From contig CAYVBY010000020.1 of assembly GCA_964449895.1 (NCBI GenBank), positions 1 through 31,744 on the forward strand: a stretch of DNA of 31,744 bases, given 5' to 3'. The notes under the pieces were generated by a model. That model was not told the DNA's origin and did not search any database. It saw only the letters and a program-made list of their open reading frames with translations. Each line of letters opens with the position of its first letter. The stretch's first letter is position 1. The DNA comes from Intestinibacter sp964449895 (GTDB taxonomy: Bacteria; Bacillota; Clostridia; Peptostreptococcales; Peptostreptococcaceae). A program made the translations under genes and the position numbers. Shown piece by piece: positions 22,032 to 31,714 of the stretch.

Positions 22032-23111
22032 ATGGAAAAATTAACATACGAACAATCAGGTGTAAATATAGATGAAGGAAATAGAGCGGTAAGTCTAATA
22101 AAAGGAAAAATAAAAGAAACTTATGATAAAAATGTTATAGGTGATTTAGGAAACTTCAGTGGATTATATAGTTTAAAAGAGTTTATGTCTATGGAAGAAC
22201 CAGTACTTCTAGCTGCAACAGATGGTGTTGGTACTAAATTAAAATTAGCTCAAATGATGGACAAACACAATACAGTTGGTATAGACTTAGTTGCAATGAG
22301 CGTTAATGACTTAATATGCCAAGGAGCAAAACCATTATTATTCTTAGACTATATAGCAATAGGAAAATTAGTTCCAGAACATATAGACAAAATAGTAGAA
22401 GGTGTTGCTAACGGATGTAAAATGTCTGGATGTGCATTAATAGGTGGAGAAACTGCTGAAATGCCAGGTATGTATGCTGAAGATGAATATGATTTAGCTG
22501 GATTTGCAGTTGGTATAGCTGATAAACCAAAAATAGTATCTGGAAAAGATGTTAAAGCTGGGGATGTATTAGTTGGAGTTTCTTCAAGTGGTATCCACAG
22601 TAATGGTTTCTCATTTATAAGAAAAATATTCATAGATACTTATAACTATGATTTAAATCAATATGTTGAAGAATTAGGCATGACAGTTGGAGATGCATTA
22701 CTTACACCAACAAAAATATATGTAAAATTAGTTTTAGACTTACTTGAAAAACATAACATCAAAGCTATAGCTCATATAACTGGTGGTGGCGTTATAGAAA
22801 ACATCACAAGAGTTATACCTGATGGTTTAGGTCTTGATATCAAAACTGATTCATGGGAAAAACCACCTATATTCAAAATGATAGAAGGATTTGATATAGT
22901 AGAAAAAAGAGAACTTCATAAGAGTTTCAACATGGGTATAGGACTTGTATTCATAGTAAATAAAGAAGATGCTCAAGGTTTAGTTGATTATATAAATACA
23001 AGAGAAGCAGATCCAATAGATATAGAAGAAAAATATGCTGACTTAATGAAAGATAAAGCATATATAGTAGGTGAAGTTGTAGATACTCACGAAGGAGTAG
23101 AATTATGCTAA
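22032..23111 (+). CDS. purM: PurM, AIR synthetase
   Basis: The 359-residue protein begins YEQSGVNIDEGNRAVSLIK and contains LAATDGVGTKLKLAQMMDKHNTVGIDLVAMSVND (about 62-95), ALIGGETAEMPGMY (about 135-148) and AHITGGGVIENITRVIPDGLG (about 243-263). It is the FGAM cyclo-ligase of the purM/purL/selD/thiL superfamily and closes the imidazole ring with ATP. Length is typical. It is separated from purF by 5 bp and overlaps purN by 7 bp (the purN ATG lies inside its last codons), a sign of translational coupling. The sequence shows no anomaly. Confidence 0.96.
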   Translation: MEKLTYEQSGVNIDEGNRAVSLIKGKIKETYDKNVIGDLGNFSGLYSLKEFMSMEEPVLLAATDGVGTKLKLAQMMDKHNTVGIDLVAMSVNDLICQGAKPLLFLDYIAIGKLVPEHIDKIVEGVANGCKMSGCALIGGETAEMPGMYAEDEYDLAGFAVGIADKPKIVSGKDVKAGDVLVGVSSSGIHSNGFSFIRKIFIDTYNYDLNQYVEELGMTVGDALLTPTKIYVKLVLDLLEKHNIKAIAHITGGGVIENITRVIPDGLGLDIKTDSWEKPPIFKMIEGFDIVEKRELHKSFNMGIGLVFIVNKEDAQGLVDYINTREADPIDIEEKYADLMKDKAYIVGEVVDTHEGVELC

Positions 23112-23698
23112 ATATAGGTGTTTTAGTTTCTGGAGGAGGTTCTAATTTACAAGCTATAATAGATGGCTGTGAAAGAGGAGATATAAAAGGAAATATAAAA
23201 GTAGTTATTTCTAATAAAGAAGATGCTTTTGGTTTAGAAAGAGCTAAGAAACACAATATAAGAGCAGTTTTTGAAAAAAACGAAAACGAAGTAATAAAAA
23301 TTTTAAAAGAAGAAAATATAGACTTAGTAGTTTTGGCTGGTTATCTTAAGATAATCAGTCCAAAATTCGTAAGTGAATTTAGAAATAAAATGATGAATAT
23401 ACATCCTTCATTAATACCATCTTTTTGTGGAGATGGATTTTATGGAGAAAGAGTTCATCAAGCAGTAGTTGATTATGGAGCAAAAGTTTCAGGAGCTACA
23501 GTTCATTTTGTAAACGAAGAAGCAGATGCAGGACCAATAATCATGCAAGGCACTGTAAAAGTAATGGACGACGATGATGCTAAGAGTTTAGCTAAAAGAG
23601 TTCTAGAAGTAGAACACACAATTCTTCCAAAATGTGTAAAATTATTTTGCGAAGGTAAGATAACTGTAGAAGGTAGAAAAGTTAGTGTAAATGAATAA
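23105..23698 (+). CDS. purN: PurN, GAR formyltransferase (folate-dependent)
   Basis: The 197-residue protein starts NIGVLVSGGGSNLQAIID and has VVLAGYLKIISPKFV (about 77-91). The catalytic block is NIHPSLIPSFCGDGFYGERVH, with the Asn-His pair, and the third catalytic residue is the Asp of EADAGPIIMQG. It transfers a formyl group from 10-formyltetrahydrofolate to GAR. The start overlaps purM. The following 54 bp up to purD contain no purH, although purH is normally the next gene in this operon type. No purT is seen in the window either, so formate-dependent formylation is not suggested here. Confidence 0.95.
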   Translation: MLNIGVLVSGGGSNLQAIIDGCERGDIKGNIKVVISNKEDAFGLERAKKHNIRAVFEKNENEVIKILKEENIDLVVLAGYLKIISPKFVSEFRNKMMNIHPSLIPSFCGDGFYGERVHQAVVDYGAKVSGATVHFVNEEADAGPIIMQGTVKVMDDDDAKSLAKRVLEVEHTILPKCVKLFCEGKITVEGRKVSVNE

Positions 23699-23752
23699 TT
23701 TATCTAACTCATAAATATAGAAGTTGTACGCTAAAAACTTGGAGGTAATTTG

Positions 23753-25003
23753 ATGAAGATATTAGTTGTAGGTGGCGGCGGAAGAGAGCACGCTATTTGC
23801 TGGAAATTAAACGGTGAAAAAAATGTAGAGAAAGTATATTGTGCTCCAGGAAACCCTGGTATAGCTCAAGTTGCTGAATGTGTAAATATAGCTGATTCAG
23901 ATATAGATGCTTTAGTAAAATTCGCAAAAGAAAACAAAATAGATATAACTGTAGTAGGGCCAGAAGTTCCACTTGTAATGGGTATTACAGATGCAATGGA
24001 AGCTGAAGGATTAAAAGTTTTCGGACCAAATAAAAAATGCGCTCAGCTAGAAGGAAGTAAAGCTTTCTCAAAAGATTTTATGATTAGACATGATTTACCA
24101 ACAGCTAAATATAAAGAATATACTGACATAGATGAAGCCATAGCAGATATAGATAACTACGGTTATCCAGTTGTTATAAAAGCTGATGGATTAGCAGCAG
24201 GTAAAGGTGTTGTAATACCTGAAAATAGAGAAGATGCTATAGCTACATTAAAAGAAATGATGAGTGACAAAAAATTCGGTGAAGCTGGAGATAAAATAGT
24301 TATAGAAGAATTTTTAGAAGGTATAGAAACATCTATATTAGCTTTTGTAGACCATAACACAATAGTTCCTATGGTAAGTGCAAAAGACCACAAAAAAGTA
24401 AATAATGGAGAAACTGGTTTAAATACAGGCGGTATGGGAACATTCTCTCCAAGTGAAATATATACTGACGAATTAGCAAAAGACATTAAAGAAAATATAC
24501 TAAATAAAACTTTAGAAGGATTCCAAAAAGAAGGATTAGATTTCAAAGGAATATTATTTGTAGGATTAATGATAACAAAAGAAGGTCCTAAAGTTCTTGA
24601 ATATAATGTAAGATTTGGAGATCCAGAAACTCAATCAGTTTTATTTAGATTAGAAACAGATTTAAGTGAAATAATATCTGCAGTTATAGACAATAAATTA
24701 TCAGATATAGATATAAAATATAGTGATGAACATGCTATATGTGTAATGCTTACATCAGGTGGATATCCTGAAAGCTATGAAAAAGGAAAAGTTATAACAG
24801 GATTAGATAATTTAGATGAAGATATAGTAGTTTTCCACAGTGGTACTAAATTAGTTGATGGAAATATCGTAACTAATGGTGGTAGAGTTATAGGAATAAC
24901 TACTAAAGCAAAAACTGTAAAAGAGGCTGGAGAAAAAGTTTATGAAAATATCAAAAGAATAAACTTTGAAGGCATGCATTATAGAACAGATATTTGGAAA
25001 TAG
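23753..25003 (+). CDS. purD: PurD, GAR synthetase
   Basis: The 416-residue ATP-grasp ligase begins KILVVGGGGREHAICWKL, has CAPGNPGIAQ (about 30-39), TVVGPEVPLV, VIKADGLAAGKGVVIP (about 141-156), GETGLNTGGMGTFSPS (about 217-232) and LEYNVRFGDPETQ (about 282-294). It joins glycine to phosphoribosylamine. I take ATG 23753 as the start, because TTG 23750 one codon earlier is only 3 bases from GGAGGT and ATG gives a normal spacing of 6. It follows purN by 54 bp. purL follows after 74 bp with its own good ribosome binding site and no terminator between. Confidence 0.95.
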   Translation: MKILVVGGGGREHAICWKLNGEKNVEKVYCAPGNPGIAQVAECVNIADSDIDALVKFAKENKIDITVVGPEVPLVMGITDAMEAEGLKVFGPNKKCAQLEGSKAFSKDFMIRHDLPTAKYKEYTDIDEAIADIDNYGYPVVIKADGLAAGKGVVIPENREDAIATLKEMMSDKKFGEAGDKIVIEEFLEGIETSILAFVDHNTIVPMVSAKDHKKVNNGETGLNTGGMGTFSPSEIYTDELAKDIKENILNKTLEGFQKEGLDFKGILFVGLMITKEGPKVLEYNVRFGDPETQSVLFRLETDLSEIISAVIDNKLSDIDIKYSDEHAICVMLTSGGYPESYEKGKVITGLDNLDEDIVVFHSGTKLVDGNIVTNGGRVIGITTKAKTVKEAGEKVYENIKRINFEGMHYRTDIWK

Positions 25004-25077
25004 ATATATATTATAAAAATGGTGTAAAATAAAGAATATATTAAAATATAAATAGTAGTTTCTAATGGAGGATAGAT

Positions 25078-28000
25078 ATGAGTACAAATGTAAAAAGACT
25101 TTTAGTTGAAAAGAGAGATGGATTTAATCTTGAAGCAAAAGCCTTAATGAAAGATATAGCTGATAGTTTACATATAGATTGTATAACAGATTTAAGATTA
25201 TTAAATAGATATGATATAGAAGGTTTATCTGATGAAGTTTGTGATTATGCTGCAAAAACAATATTCTCAGAACCAAACCTAGATATAGTGTATAAAGAAA
25301 CAGTTGAATACGACAAAGATGCAAAAGTATTTGCTGTTGAATATTTACCAGGTCAATATGACCAAAGAGCAGATTGGGCAGCTCAATGTGTTCAAATAAT
25401 AAATGAAGGTCAAAGACCTAACATAAACAGTGCAAAATTATACATCATATCAGGCGACATAAATGAAGAAGTATTTGCAAAAATAAAAGCATATATAATA
25501 AATCCAGTTGATAGTAGAGAAGCTGGTCTTGAAAAACCAGAAACTCTAGTTATGAAAACTGAAATACCAACAGAAGTTGAAACTATAGAAGGATTTATAG
25601 ATTTTTCTATAGAAGGATTAGAAAGTTTCTTAAAAGAACAAGGTTTAGCTATGACATTAGCTGATTTAGAATATGTTCAAGAATACTTCAAAAACCAAGA
25701 AAAAAGAAATCCAACTATAACTGAAATAAAAGTTTTAGATACTTATTGGTCAGATCACTGTAGACATACTACATTTATGACTCAAATAGAAGATGTAAAA
25801 ATAGAAGATGGTAAATATAACCAAATAATCAAAGATACTTATGCAAAATATGTTGAAGCAAGAAATACTATTTATATAGATAGACAAAAAGATATGTGCT
25901 TAATGGACATAGCTACAATAGCTGTTAAAGAACTTAAAAAAGCTGGAAAATTACAAGATTTAGATGAAAGTGAAGAAATAAATGCTTGTAGTATAAATAT
26001 AGATGTAAATATAGATGGTAAGATAGAAAAATATCTATTAATGTTCAAAAATGAAACTCATAACCATCCAACAGAAATCGAACCATTTGGTGGAGCAGCT
26101 ACTTGTTTAGGTGGAGCAATTAGAGATCCACTTTCAGGAAGAAGTTATGTATATCAAGCAATGCGTGTTACTGGTAGTGCAGACCCTAGAACATCTCTAG
26201 AAGATACATTACATGGTAAATTAATGCAAAAGAAAATAACTACTGAGGCAGCTCATGGATATAGTTCTTACGGAAACCAAATAGGTTTAACAACAGGACA
26301 AGTTACAGAAGTATATGATGAAGACTTTGTAGCTAAAAGAATGGAAATTGGTGCAGTTATAGCAGCAGCTCCAAAAGAAAATGTAATAAGAAAAAGACCA
26401 GAAAGTGGAGATATAATCATATTACTAGGTGGAAAAACTGGTAGAGATGGTTGTGGAGGAGCTACTGGTTCATCTAAAGAACATAGTGAAGAATCTATCT
26501 CAACTTGTGGTGCTGAAGTACAAAAAGGTGATGCACCTAACGAAAGAAAAATACAAAGATTCTTTAGAAATAAAGAAGTTGCACAAATGATAAAAAGATG
26601 TAACGACTTCGGTGCTGGTGGTGTTTCAGTTGCAATAGGTGAAATCGCAGAAAGTTTAGATATAAACTTAGATTTAGTACCTAAAAAATATGATGGACTT
26701 GATGGTACTGAACTTGCAATATCAGAATCTCAAGAACGTATGGCTTGTGCTATAGATGCTTCTAACAAAGAAAGATTTATAGAACTTGCAGGACAAGAAA
26801 ACTTAGAAGCTACTCATGTTGCAACAGTAACTGATACAGGATACTTAAGAATGTTCTGGAATGGAAAAACTATAGTTGACTTAAATAGAGCATTCCTTGA
26901 TACAAACGGTAAAAAACAACAAACAGATATACATGTTGCAAAAGTAGATGAAGAAAATACATTCTTTAATAATGGAAAAATAGAAGTTAAAGGTGAAACT
27001 ATTTCAGATAAATTTGATAGCCTATTAAGTGACTTAAATGTTTGTTCACAAAAAGGTTTAGTTGAAAAATTTGATAACACTATAGGATCTAATACAGTAT
27101 TACTTCCATTTGGTGGTAAATATCAAAGAACTCCTATCCAAGGTATGGTTGCAAAAATACCAGTACTTGGCGGAAAAACTACAACTTCATCAATAATGAC
27201 ATTTGGATACAATCCTAAAATAGGTAAATGGAGTCCATTCCATGGTGCATTATACGCAGTTGTAGAATCAATCTGTAAATTAGTTGCAGTTGGTGGAGAC
27301 TACAAAAAAGCTAGATTAACTTTCCAAGAATACTTTGAAAAATTAGGAAAAGATTCAACTAAATGGGGTAAACCATTTGCTGCTTTACTTGGTGCTTATT
27401 ATGCACAAAAAGAATTTGAAATACCTGCTATAGGTGGTAAAGATAGTATGTCTGGTACATTCGAAAACATAAATGTACCTCCAACATTAGTTTCATTTGC
27501 TGTTGATACTGTAGATGCAGAATTTGTTGTATCTCAAGAATTCAAAAAAGCAGGTTCTACTGTAGTAGCTATAAAAACTCCTAGATTAGAAAATGGAATA
27601 GTTGATTTTGATGCATTAAAGAAAAACTTAGATAAAGTAAGAGAATTAACTCAAGGTAAAAAAGTTCTTGCTTCTTATGCTTTAGGCTATGGTGGACTTG
27701 CAGAAGCTTTAGCTAAAATGGCATTTGGTAACAAAATAGGTATAGAAGTTTCAAAAGAAGTTGATGCAGATAAATTATTCAATCCAGCATACGGAAATAT
27801 AGTTCTTGAAATGGAAGAAGCTGATGTAGTTTTATTAGAAGGTGTAGACTACAAAGTTGTAGGTAAAACTATAGAAGGTGAATATATTGAAATAGATGGA
27901 TACAAAGTTTGCTTAGGTAAAATCTACAAAGCTTATGAATCTACTTTAGAACCAATATTCCCAACAAAAGCTGTTGAACCAACTGGTGAAATATCAAACA

Positions 28001-28848
28001 TAAACTTTATAGTTAATGAACATCAAAAATCTTCATTAACTATAGCTCAACCAAAAGTATTTATACCAGCATTCCCAGGAACTAACTGTGAATATGATTC
28101 AGCTAGAGCTTTTGAAGATGCAGGAGCTAAAACAAGCATAAAAGTATTTAGAAACTTAAATTATGCAAATATAGAAGACTCAATAGAAACTATGGTTAAA
28201 GAAATAGAATCTTCTCAAATAGTTATGATACCAGGAGGATTTAGTGCAGGTGACGAACCAGACGGTTCTGCTAAATTCATAGCAACTGTATTTAGAAATC
28301 CAAAAATAGCAGAAGCAGTAAATGATTTATTAACTAATAGAGATGGTTTAATGTTAGGTATATGTAATGGATTCCAAGCATTAATCAAATTAGGACTTGT
28401 TCCTTATGGTGAAATAAAATCTGTAACTGCTGAAGATGCTCCAACTATAACTTACAACAACATTGGTCGTCACCAAGCTAAAGTTGTAACTACTAGAATA
28501 GCGTCAAATAAATCTCCATGGTTAGCACAAACTCAAGTAGGAGACTTACATAGTATATCTATATCTCATGGTGAAGGTAAATTCGTTGCTAACAAAGAAA
28601 CATTTGAACAATTATTAGCAAATGGACAAATAGCAACTCAATATGTTGATTTAGAAGGAAATGCAACTTATGATATAGATTACAACCCTAATGGTTCATT
28701 CTATGCAGTTGAAGGTATAACTAGTGCAGACGGTAGAGTATTAGGTAAAATGGGTCACTCTGAAAGAATTGGAAAATATACTCTTAAAAATATCTACGGA
28801 GAAAAAGATCAAAAGATATTTGAAAGTGGTGTAAATTACTTTAAATAG
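25078..28848 (+). CDS. purL: PurL, single-chain FGAM synthase
   Basis: The 1256-residue enzyme carries the N-terminal linker, two FGAM synthase core modules and a C-terminal glutaminase in one chain, so separate purS and purQ genes are not needed. Seen in order: DTYWSDHCRHTTF (about 221-233), KNETHNHPTEIEPFGGAAT (about 323-341), GGKDSMSGTF, and the glutaminase (about 1000-1256). The last has PGTNCEYDSARAFEDAG, the nucleophile cysteine in GICNGFQAL (about 1095) and the His-Glu pair in SISHGEGKFV. It turns FGAR into FGAM using glutamine and ATP. This long form is normal for Clostridia. GGAGG stands before the ATG, and a terminator after the stop closes the operon. Unlike PurF, its glutaminase signatures look intact. 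Confidence 0.96.
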   Translation: MSTNVKRLLVEKRDGFNLEAKALMKDIADSLHIDCITDLRLLNRYDIEGLSDEVCDYAAKTIFSEPNLDIVYKETVEYDKDAKVFAVEYLPGQYDQRADWAAQCVQIINEGQRPNINSAKLYIISGDINEEVFAKIKAYIINPVDSREAGLEKPETLVMKTEIPTEVETIEGFIDFSIEGLESFLKEQGLAMTLADLEYVQEYFKNQEKRNPTITEIKVLDTYWSDHCRHTTFMTQIEDVKIEDGKYNQIIKDTYAKYVEARNTIYIDRQKDMCLMDIATIAVKELKKAGKLQDLDESEEINACSINIDVNIDGKIEKYLLMFKNETHNHPTEIEPFGGAATCLGGAIRDPLSGRSYVYQAMRVTGSADPRTSLEDTLHGKLMQKKITTEAAHGYSSYGNQIGLTTGQVTEVYDEDFVAKRMEIGAVIAAAPKENVIRKRPESGDIIILLGGKTGRDGCGGATGSSKEHSEESISTCGAEVQKGDAPNERKIQRFFRNKEVAQMIKRCNDFGAGGVSVAIGEIAESLDINLDLVPKKYDGLDGTELAISESQERMACAIDASNKERFIELAGQENLEATHVATVTDTGYLRMFWNGKTIVDLNRAFLDTNGKKQQTDIHVAKVDEENTFFNNGKIEVKGETISDKFDSLLSDLNVCSQKGLVEKFDNTIGSNTVLLPFGGKYQRTPIQGMVAKIPVLGGKTTTSSIMTFGYNPKIGKWSPFHGALYAVVESICKLVAVGGDYKKARLTFQEYFEKLGKDSTKWGKPFAALLGAYYAQKEFEIPAIGGKDSMSGTFENINVPPTLVSFAVDTVDAEFVVSQEFKKAGSTVVAIKTPRLENGIVDFDALKKNLDKVRELTQGKKVLASYALGYGGLAEALAKMAFGNKIGIEVSKEVDADKLFNPAYGNIVLEMEEADVVLLEGVDYKVVGKTIEGEYIEIDGYKVCLGKIYKAYESTLEPIFPTKAVEPTGEISNINFIVNEHQKSSLTIAQPKVFIPAFPGTNCEYDSARAFEDAGAKTSIKVFRNLNYANIEDSIETMVKEIESSQIVMIPGGFSAGDEPDGSAKFIATVFRNPKIAEAVNDLLTNRDGLMLGICNGFQALIKLGLVPYGEIKSVTAEDAPTITYNNIGRHQAKVVTTRIASNKSPWLAQTQVGDLHSISISHGEGKFVANKETFEQLLANGQIATQYVDLEGNATYDIDYNPNGSFYAVEGITSADGRVLGKMGHSERIGKYTLKNIYGEKDQKIFESGVNYFK

Positions 28849-28867
28849 GATTTAAATAATATTATAT

Positions 28868-28907
28868 AAAAAAGATGGATTGCTATATTAGTAATCCATC
28901 TTTTTTT
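28868..28907. terminator. Bidirectional terminator after purL
   Basis: AAAAAAGATGGATT (28868-28881) pairs with AATCCATCTTTTTT (28893-28906). The A-run on the left serves the minus-strand gene that converges from the right, so both purL and the deacylase gene can use it. Confidence 0.92.
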
Positions 28908-28954
28908 ACAAATATGTAAATTATACTTATTTTAAAAGAGTGAATGAATATAAT

Positions 28955-29887
28955 TTACCATTCTAATTCTTCTGGTTTTCTAAGCTTTTGATGTTTATAA
29001 ATTGGAACATTATATTTAGCGCCTAAGTTTCTTACTAAGTCTTTATAGCATCCTTTTAATTTATCATGGAAGAATATAGCTTCAATTCCACCTTCTATAG
29101 AATCTACACATTTACAAGCATGTTCAAATCCACTTTCTTCTTGATAATTTCCACTTACTAACCATTGATTAGCAAGAATATGTGTAACTCCAAATGTTTC
29201 ATTTCCCCATACTTTAAATACAGCTTCTGCAAAGTTTGGATCAAAATGAACTCCTCCTACGCATAAAATATTATGTACTTTAAGATTATCGTCGTCAAAT
29301 ACATGTGTTAATGAGCGAGCAAGTGCAAGACAGGCAGTTTCATCTTCCCAGTTATCGGGACAACTTCCAACCTCTATATCTACCATAGGAACTGGATATT
29401 CAAGTAATAAATTTGGATCTCCTTCACCATTATGAACACCTGACCAGTGAGTTGCTTCGGTAACAACATGGTATTTTTCAAGTCCCAAATCAATTCTATT
29501 TTTATTGAAAGATATCATTAAATTTCTCATAAATCTAGGTTTTATTTTACTAAATACACCTGAATTTACATCACCTAGAGAATGAACTGTTAAAACATCA
29601 TTTGGAGCATGTTCTCCTTCATGCCAAGTAACCATTGCAGACATATCAAAGTCTGAAAAATATTTATTCATTTCTGGTAGAAAACGTTTATAATCTACAC
29701 ATACTGCTTTATCTGTAGGAACAAAGTAATATTCATGTTTATCATCAGTGTATTTCATTACATCTTGTCCAAAAAATTTAATATCAGTTTTTTCTTTAAA
29801 AAATTCTTCTTTTTCTAAAATATCCCATATTTTATGAGCTACTGGACCAAATTCTGGATTATTACATATATAATATACCGCTTTCAT
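28955..29887 (-). CDS. D-aminoacyl-tRNA deacylase, DTD2/DtdA (archaeal/plant) family
   Basis: The 310-residue protein resembles the DTD2 family (archaeal DtdA, plant GEK1), which frees tRNA from D-amino acids and acts in proofreading. Matching landmarks are GEHAPNDVLTVHSLGDVN, VVTEATHWSG (EATHHGP in archaeal members), VDIEVGSCPDNWED (VEIGSTEEEW), CVGGVHFDPNFAEAVF (GGPHYAPKFTE) and GVTHILANQWL. Conserved His, Glu and Asp residues in these blocks fit the metal-dependent active site known for the family. The frame is open from 29920, but AGGAGG stands 6 bases before ATG 29887, which I take as the start. It is a single gene, convergent with purL, sharing a terminator. Family assignment is by motif memory and needs a profile search. 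Confidence 0.75.
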   Translation of the reverse strand: MKAVYYICNNPEFGPVAHKIWDILEKEEFFKEKTDIKFFGQDVMKYTDDKHEYYFVPTDKAVCVDYKRFLPEMNKYFSDFDMSAMVTWHEGEHAPNDVLTVHSLGDVNSGVFSKIKPRFMRNLMISFNKNRIDLGLEKYHVVTEATHWSGVHNGEGDPNLLLEYPVPMVDIEVGSCPDNWEDETACLALARSLTHVFDDDNLKVHNILCVGGVHFDPNFAEAVFKVWGNETFGVTHILANQWLVSGNYQEESGFEHACKCVDSIEGGIEAIFFHDKLKGCYKDLVRNLGAKYNVPIYKHQKLRKPEELEW

Positions 29888-30146
29888 ATAGAGCCTCCTG
29901 TAATTAAATAATTGCTTCATTTTAGCTTAATTATATTAATAAATATAGTAATAATCAATTACTTATTTGAAAATTGAGAATATTTAAATAAACAATTTTG
30001 TCTTTATTAAATACAAAAATGATTATTTTTAGAGAAAATAAAATTTATATAAATAATATGGAAAAAGTATAGAAATACTAAAAAAGTAAATATATAATTG
30101 AGAAGTACGGAATAGAATAAATGCACCATTTTAGGGGGTAATAATT

Positions 30147-31328
30147 TTGAAAGAAAAAGTAGATAATTTAATTGATAAATATTTAGATGAAGTAATTTCA
30201 ATTAGAAGACATATTCATGAAAATCCAGAGCTTAGTTTAAAGGAATTTAAGACAGCAAAATTAGTAAGTGATGAATTAAATAAATTAGGACTTGAGGTAC
30301 AAGAAGGTGTTGGAAAGACAGGTGTAGTAGCAAATTTAAATCCACATAAAGCTCATAAGACTTTGATGCTTAGAGCAGATATGGATGCACTTCCAATAGA
30401 AGAAAAAACTGGACTACCTTTCAAATCAAAAAATCCAGGCGTAATGCATGCTTGTGGACATGATGTACATACATCAATATTGTTGGGTGTAACAAAAATA
30501 TTAAATGAAATAAAAGATGAAATAAATGGAAATGTAAAATTCGTATTTCAGCCAGCAGAGGAAAATAATCCAGTAGGAGGAGCTCCTTTGATGATAAAAG
30601 AAGGTGTACTTGAAAATCCAAAGGTAGATAATGCTGTAGCACTTCATGTATGGGACTATCCCACTGGAACAATAGCAGTAAAGTCTAAAGCTATGATGTC
30701 TGAATCTAATAGAATATTTATAACAATAAAAGGTCAAGGTGCTCATGCTTCAAAACCTCATGAAGGTCATGATGCTATAGTTTGTGCTGCATATTTGATA
30801 ACTCAACTTCAAACTATAGTAAGTAGAGATATAGATCCTAGTGATGTTGTTGTTCTTACTTTATCAAAAATTCATGGAGGAATAAGATATAATGTACTTC
30901 CATCAGAAGTTGTAATAGAAGGAACAGTAAGATGTTCTAGTGTAGATGCATGTGAAACTTTACCAGATAGGATAGAAGATATTATAAAAAGTGTTTGTGT
31001 AATTCATGGATGCGACTATAGCTATGAATTTAATCATGGATATCCAGTAACATTCAACGATAAAAAACTTACTAGTTTAGTAAAAAAATCAGTTGTCAAA
31101 AGCATAGGAGAAGAGAATTTAGTTGAAATGGACAATCCTGATACAGGAGGAGAAGACTTTTCGTTTTTCTCAAAGGAAGTTCCTTCTTGTTTAATGTTTT
31201 TAGGATGTAAGTCTGAAAAAAATAAAGAAACTTGCATACTTCACAATCCAGGTTTTGATTGTGATGAGGATTGTATCAAAACTGGTCTCAAAGCTATGGT
31301 AAATATAGTTTTAGATTATTTTAAATAA
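30147..31328 (+). CDS. M20-family amidohydrolase
   Basis: The 393-residue metallohydrolase starts at TTG 30147, seven bases after AGGGGGT. It contains IRRHIHENPELSLKEFKTA (19-37), RADMDALPIEE (76-86), MHACGHDVHTS (100-110) with metal ligands C103 and H105, the catalytic and ligand glutamates in QPAEEN (136-141), ALHVWDYPTGT with a further His, and a last ligand His in CILHNPGFDCDED. The Cys ligand and overall build are those of the IAA-amino-acid hydrolase/hippurate hydrolase/N-acetyl-diaminopimelate deacetylase branch, which splits N-acyl amino acids in the cytoplasm. The exact substrate cannot be told. The next gene lies 27 bp downstream and may be cotranscribed. Confidence 0.92.
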   Translation: MKEKVDNLIDKYLDEVISIRRHIHENPELSLKEFKTAKLVSDELNKLGLEVQEGVGKTGVVANLNPHKAHKTLMLRADMDALPIEEKTGLPFKSKNPGVMHACGHDVHTSILLGVTKILNEIKDEINGNVKFVFQPAEENNPVGGAPLMIKEGVLENPKVDNAVALHVWDYPTGTIAVKSKAMMSESNRIFITIKGQGAHASKPHEGHDAIVCAAYLITQLQTIVSRDIDPSDVVVLTLSKIHGGIRYNVLPSEVVIEGTVRCSSVDACETLPDRIEDIIKSVCVIHGCDYSYEFNHGYPVTFNDKKLTSLVKKSVVKSIGEENLVEMDNPDTGGEDFSFFSKEVPSCLMFLGCKSEKNKETCILHNPGFDCDEDCIKTGLKAMVNIVLDYFK

Positions 31329-31355
31329 ATAATTTTATAGTACTGGAGAAATATT

Positions 31356-31709
31356 ATGAAGAAAAAAGATATTATACTGATAGTAGCTATTATTTTATTG
31401 GCTATAATTGCTTTTGGAGCAAAAGCTATGTTTAGCGAAAATGGAGCAGAGGTAATAATAAACATAGATGGCAAAGAATATGGTACATATTCATTAAATG
31501 AAGATCAAACGATTGATGTAGACGGACATAACAAAGTTGTAATAAAAGACGAAAAAGTTTATATGCAAGATGCAAATTGCCCTGATAAATTATGTATAAA
31601 GCAAGGGGAAGTAACTTTTAATGGCGAAAAAATAGTTTGCCTTCCAAATAAAACAGTAGTCGAAATAAAAAGCGATAAGCAAAGTGAAAATGATATATTA
31701 TCAAAATAG
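31356..31709 (+). CDS. NusG domain II membrane-anchored protein
   Basis: The 117-residue protein has an N-terminal membrane segment (about 6-24) and then one NusG_II domain: GAEVIINIDGKEYGTYSL and the conserved signature CPDKLCIKQGEVTFNGEKIVCLPNKTVV with three cysteines. The domain is probably extracytoplasmic. In Clostridia this small protein is often next to heptaprenyl diphosphate synthase component I, ApbE or Rnf-related genes, but its function is not known. GGAG precedes the ATG. It is 27 bp after the amidohydrolase and is followed by a terminator at the edge of the window, which ends the unit. Confidence 0.9.
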   Translation: MKKKDIILIVAIILLAIIAFGAKAMFSENGAEVIINIDGKEYGTYSLNEDQTIDVDGHNKVVIKDEKVYMQDANCPDKLCIKQGEVTFNGEKIVCLPNKTVVEIKSDKQSENDILSK

Positions 31710-31714
31710 CTTGT

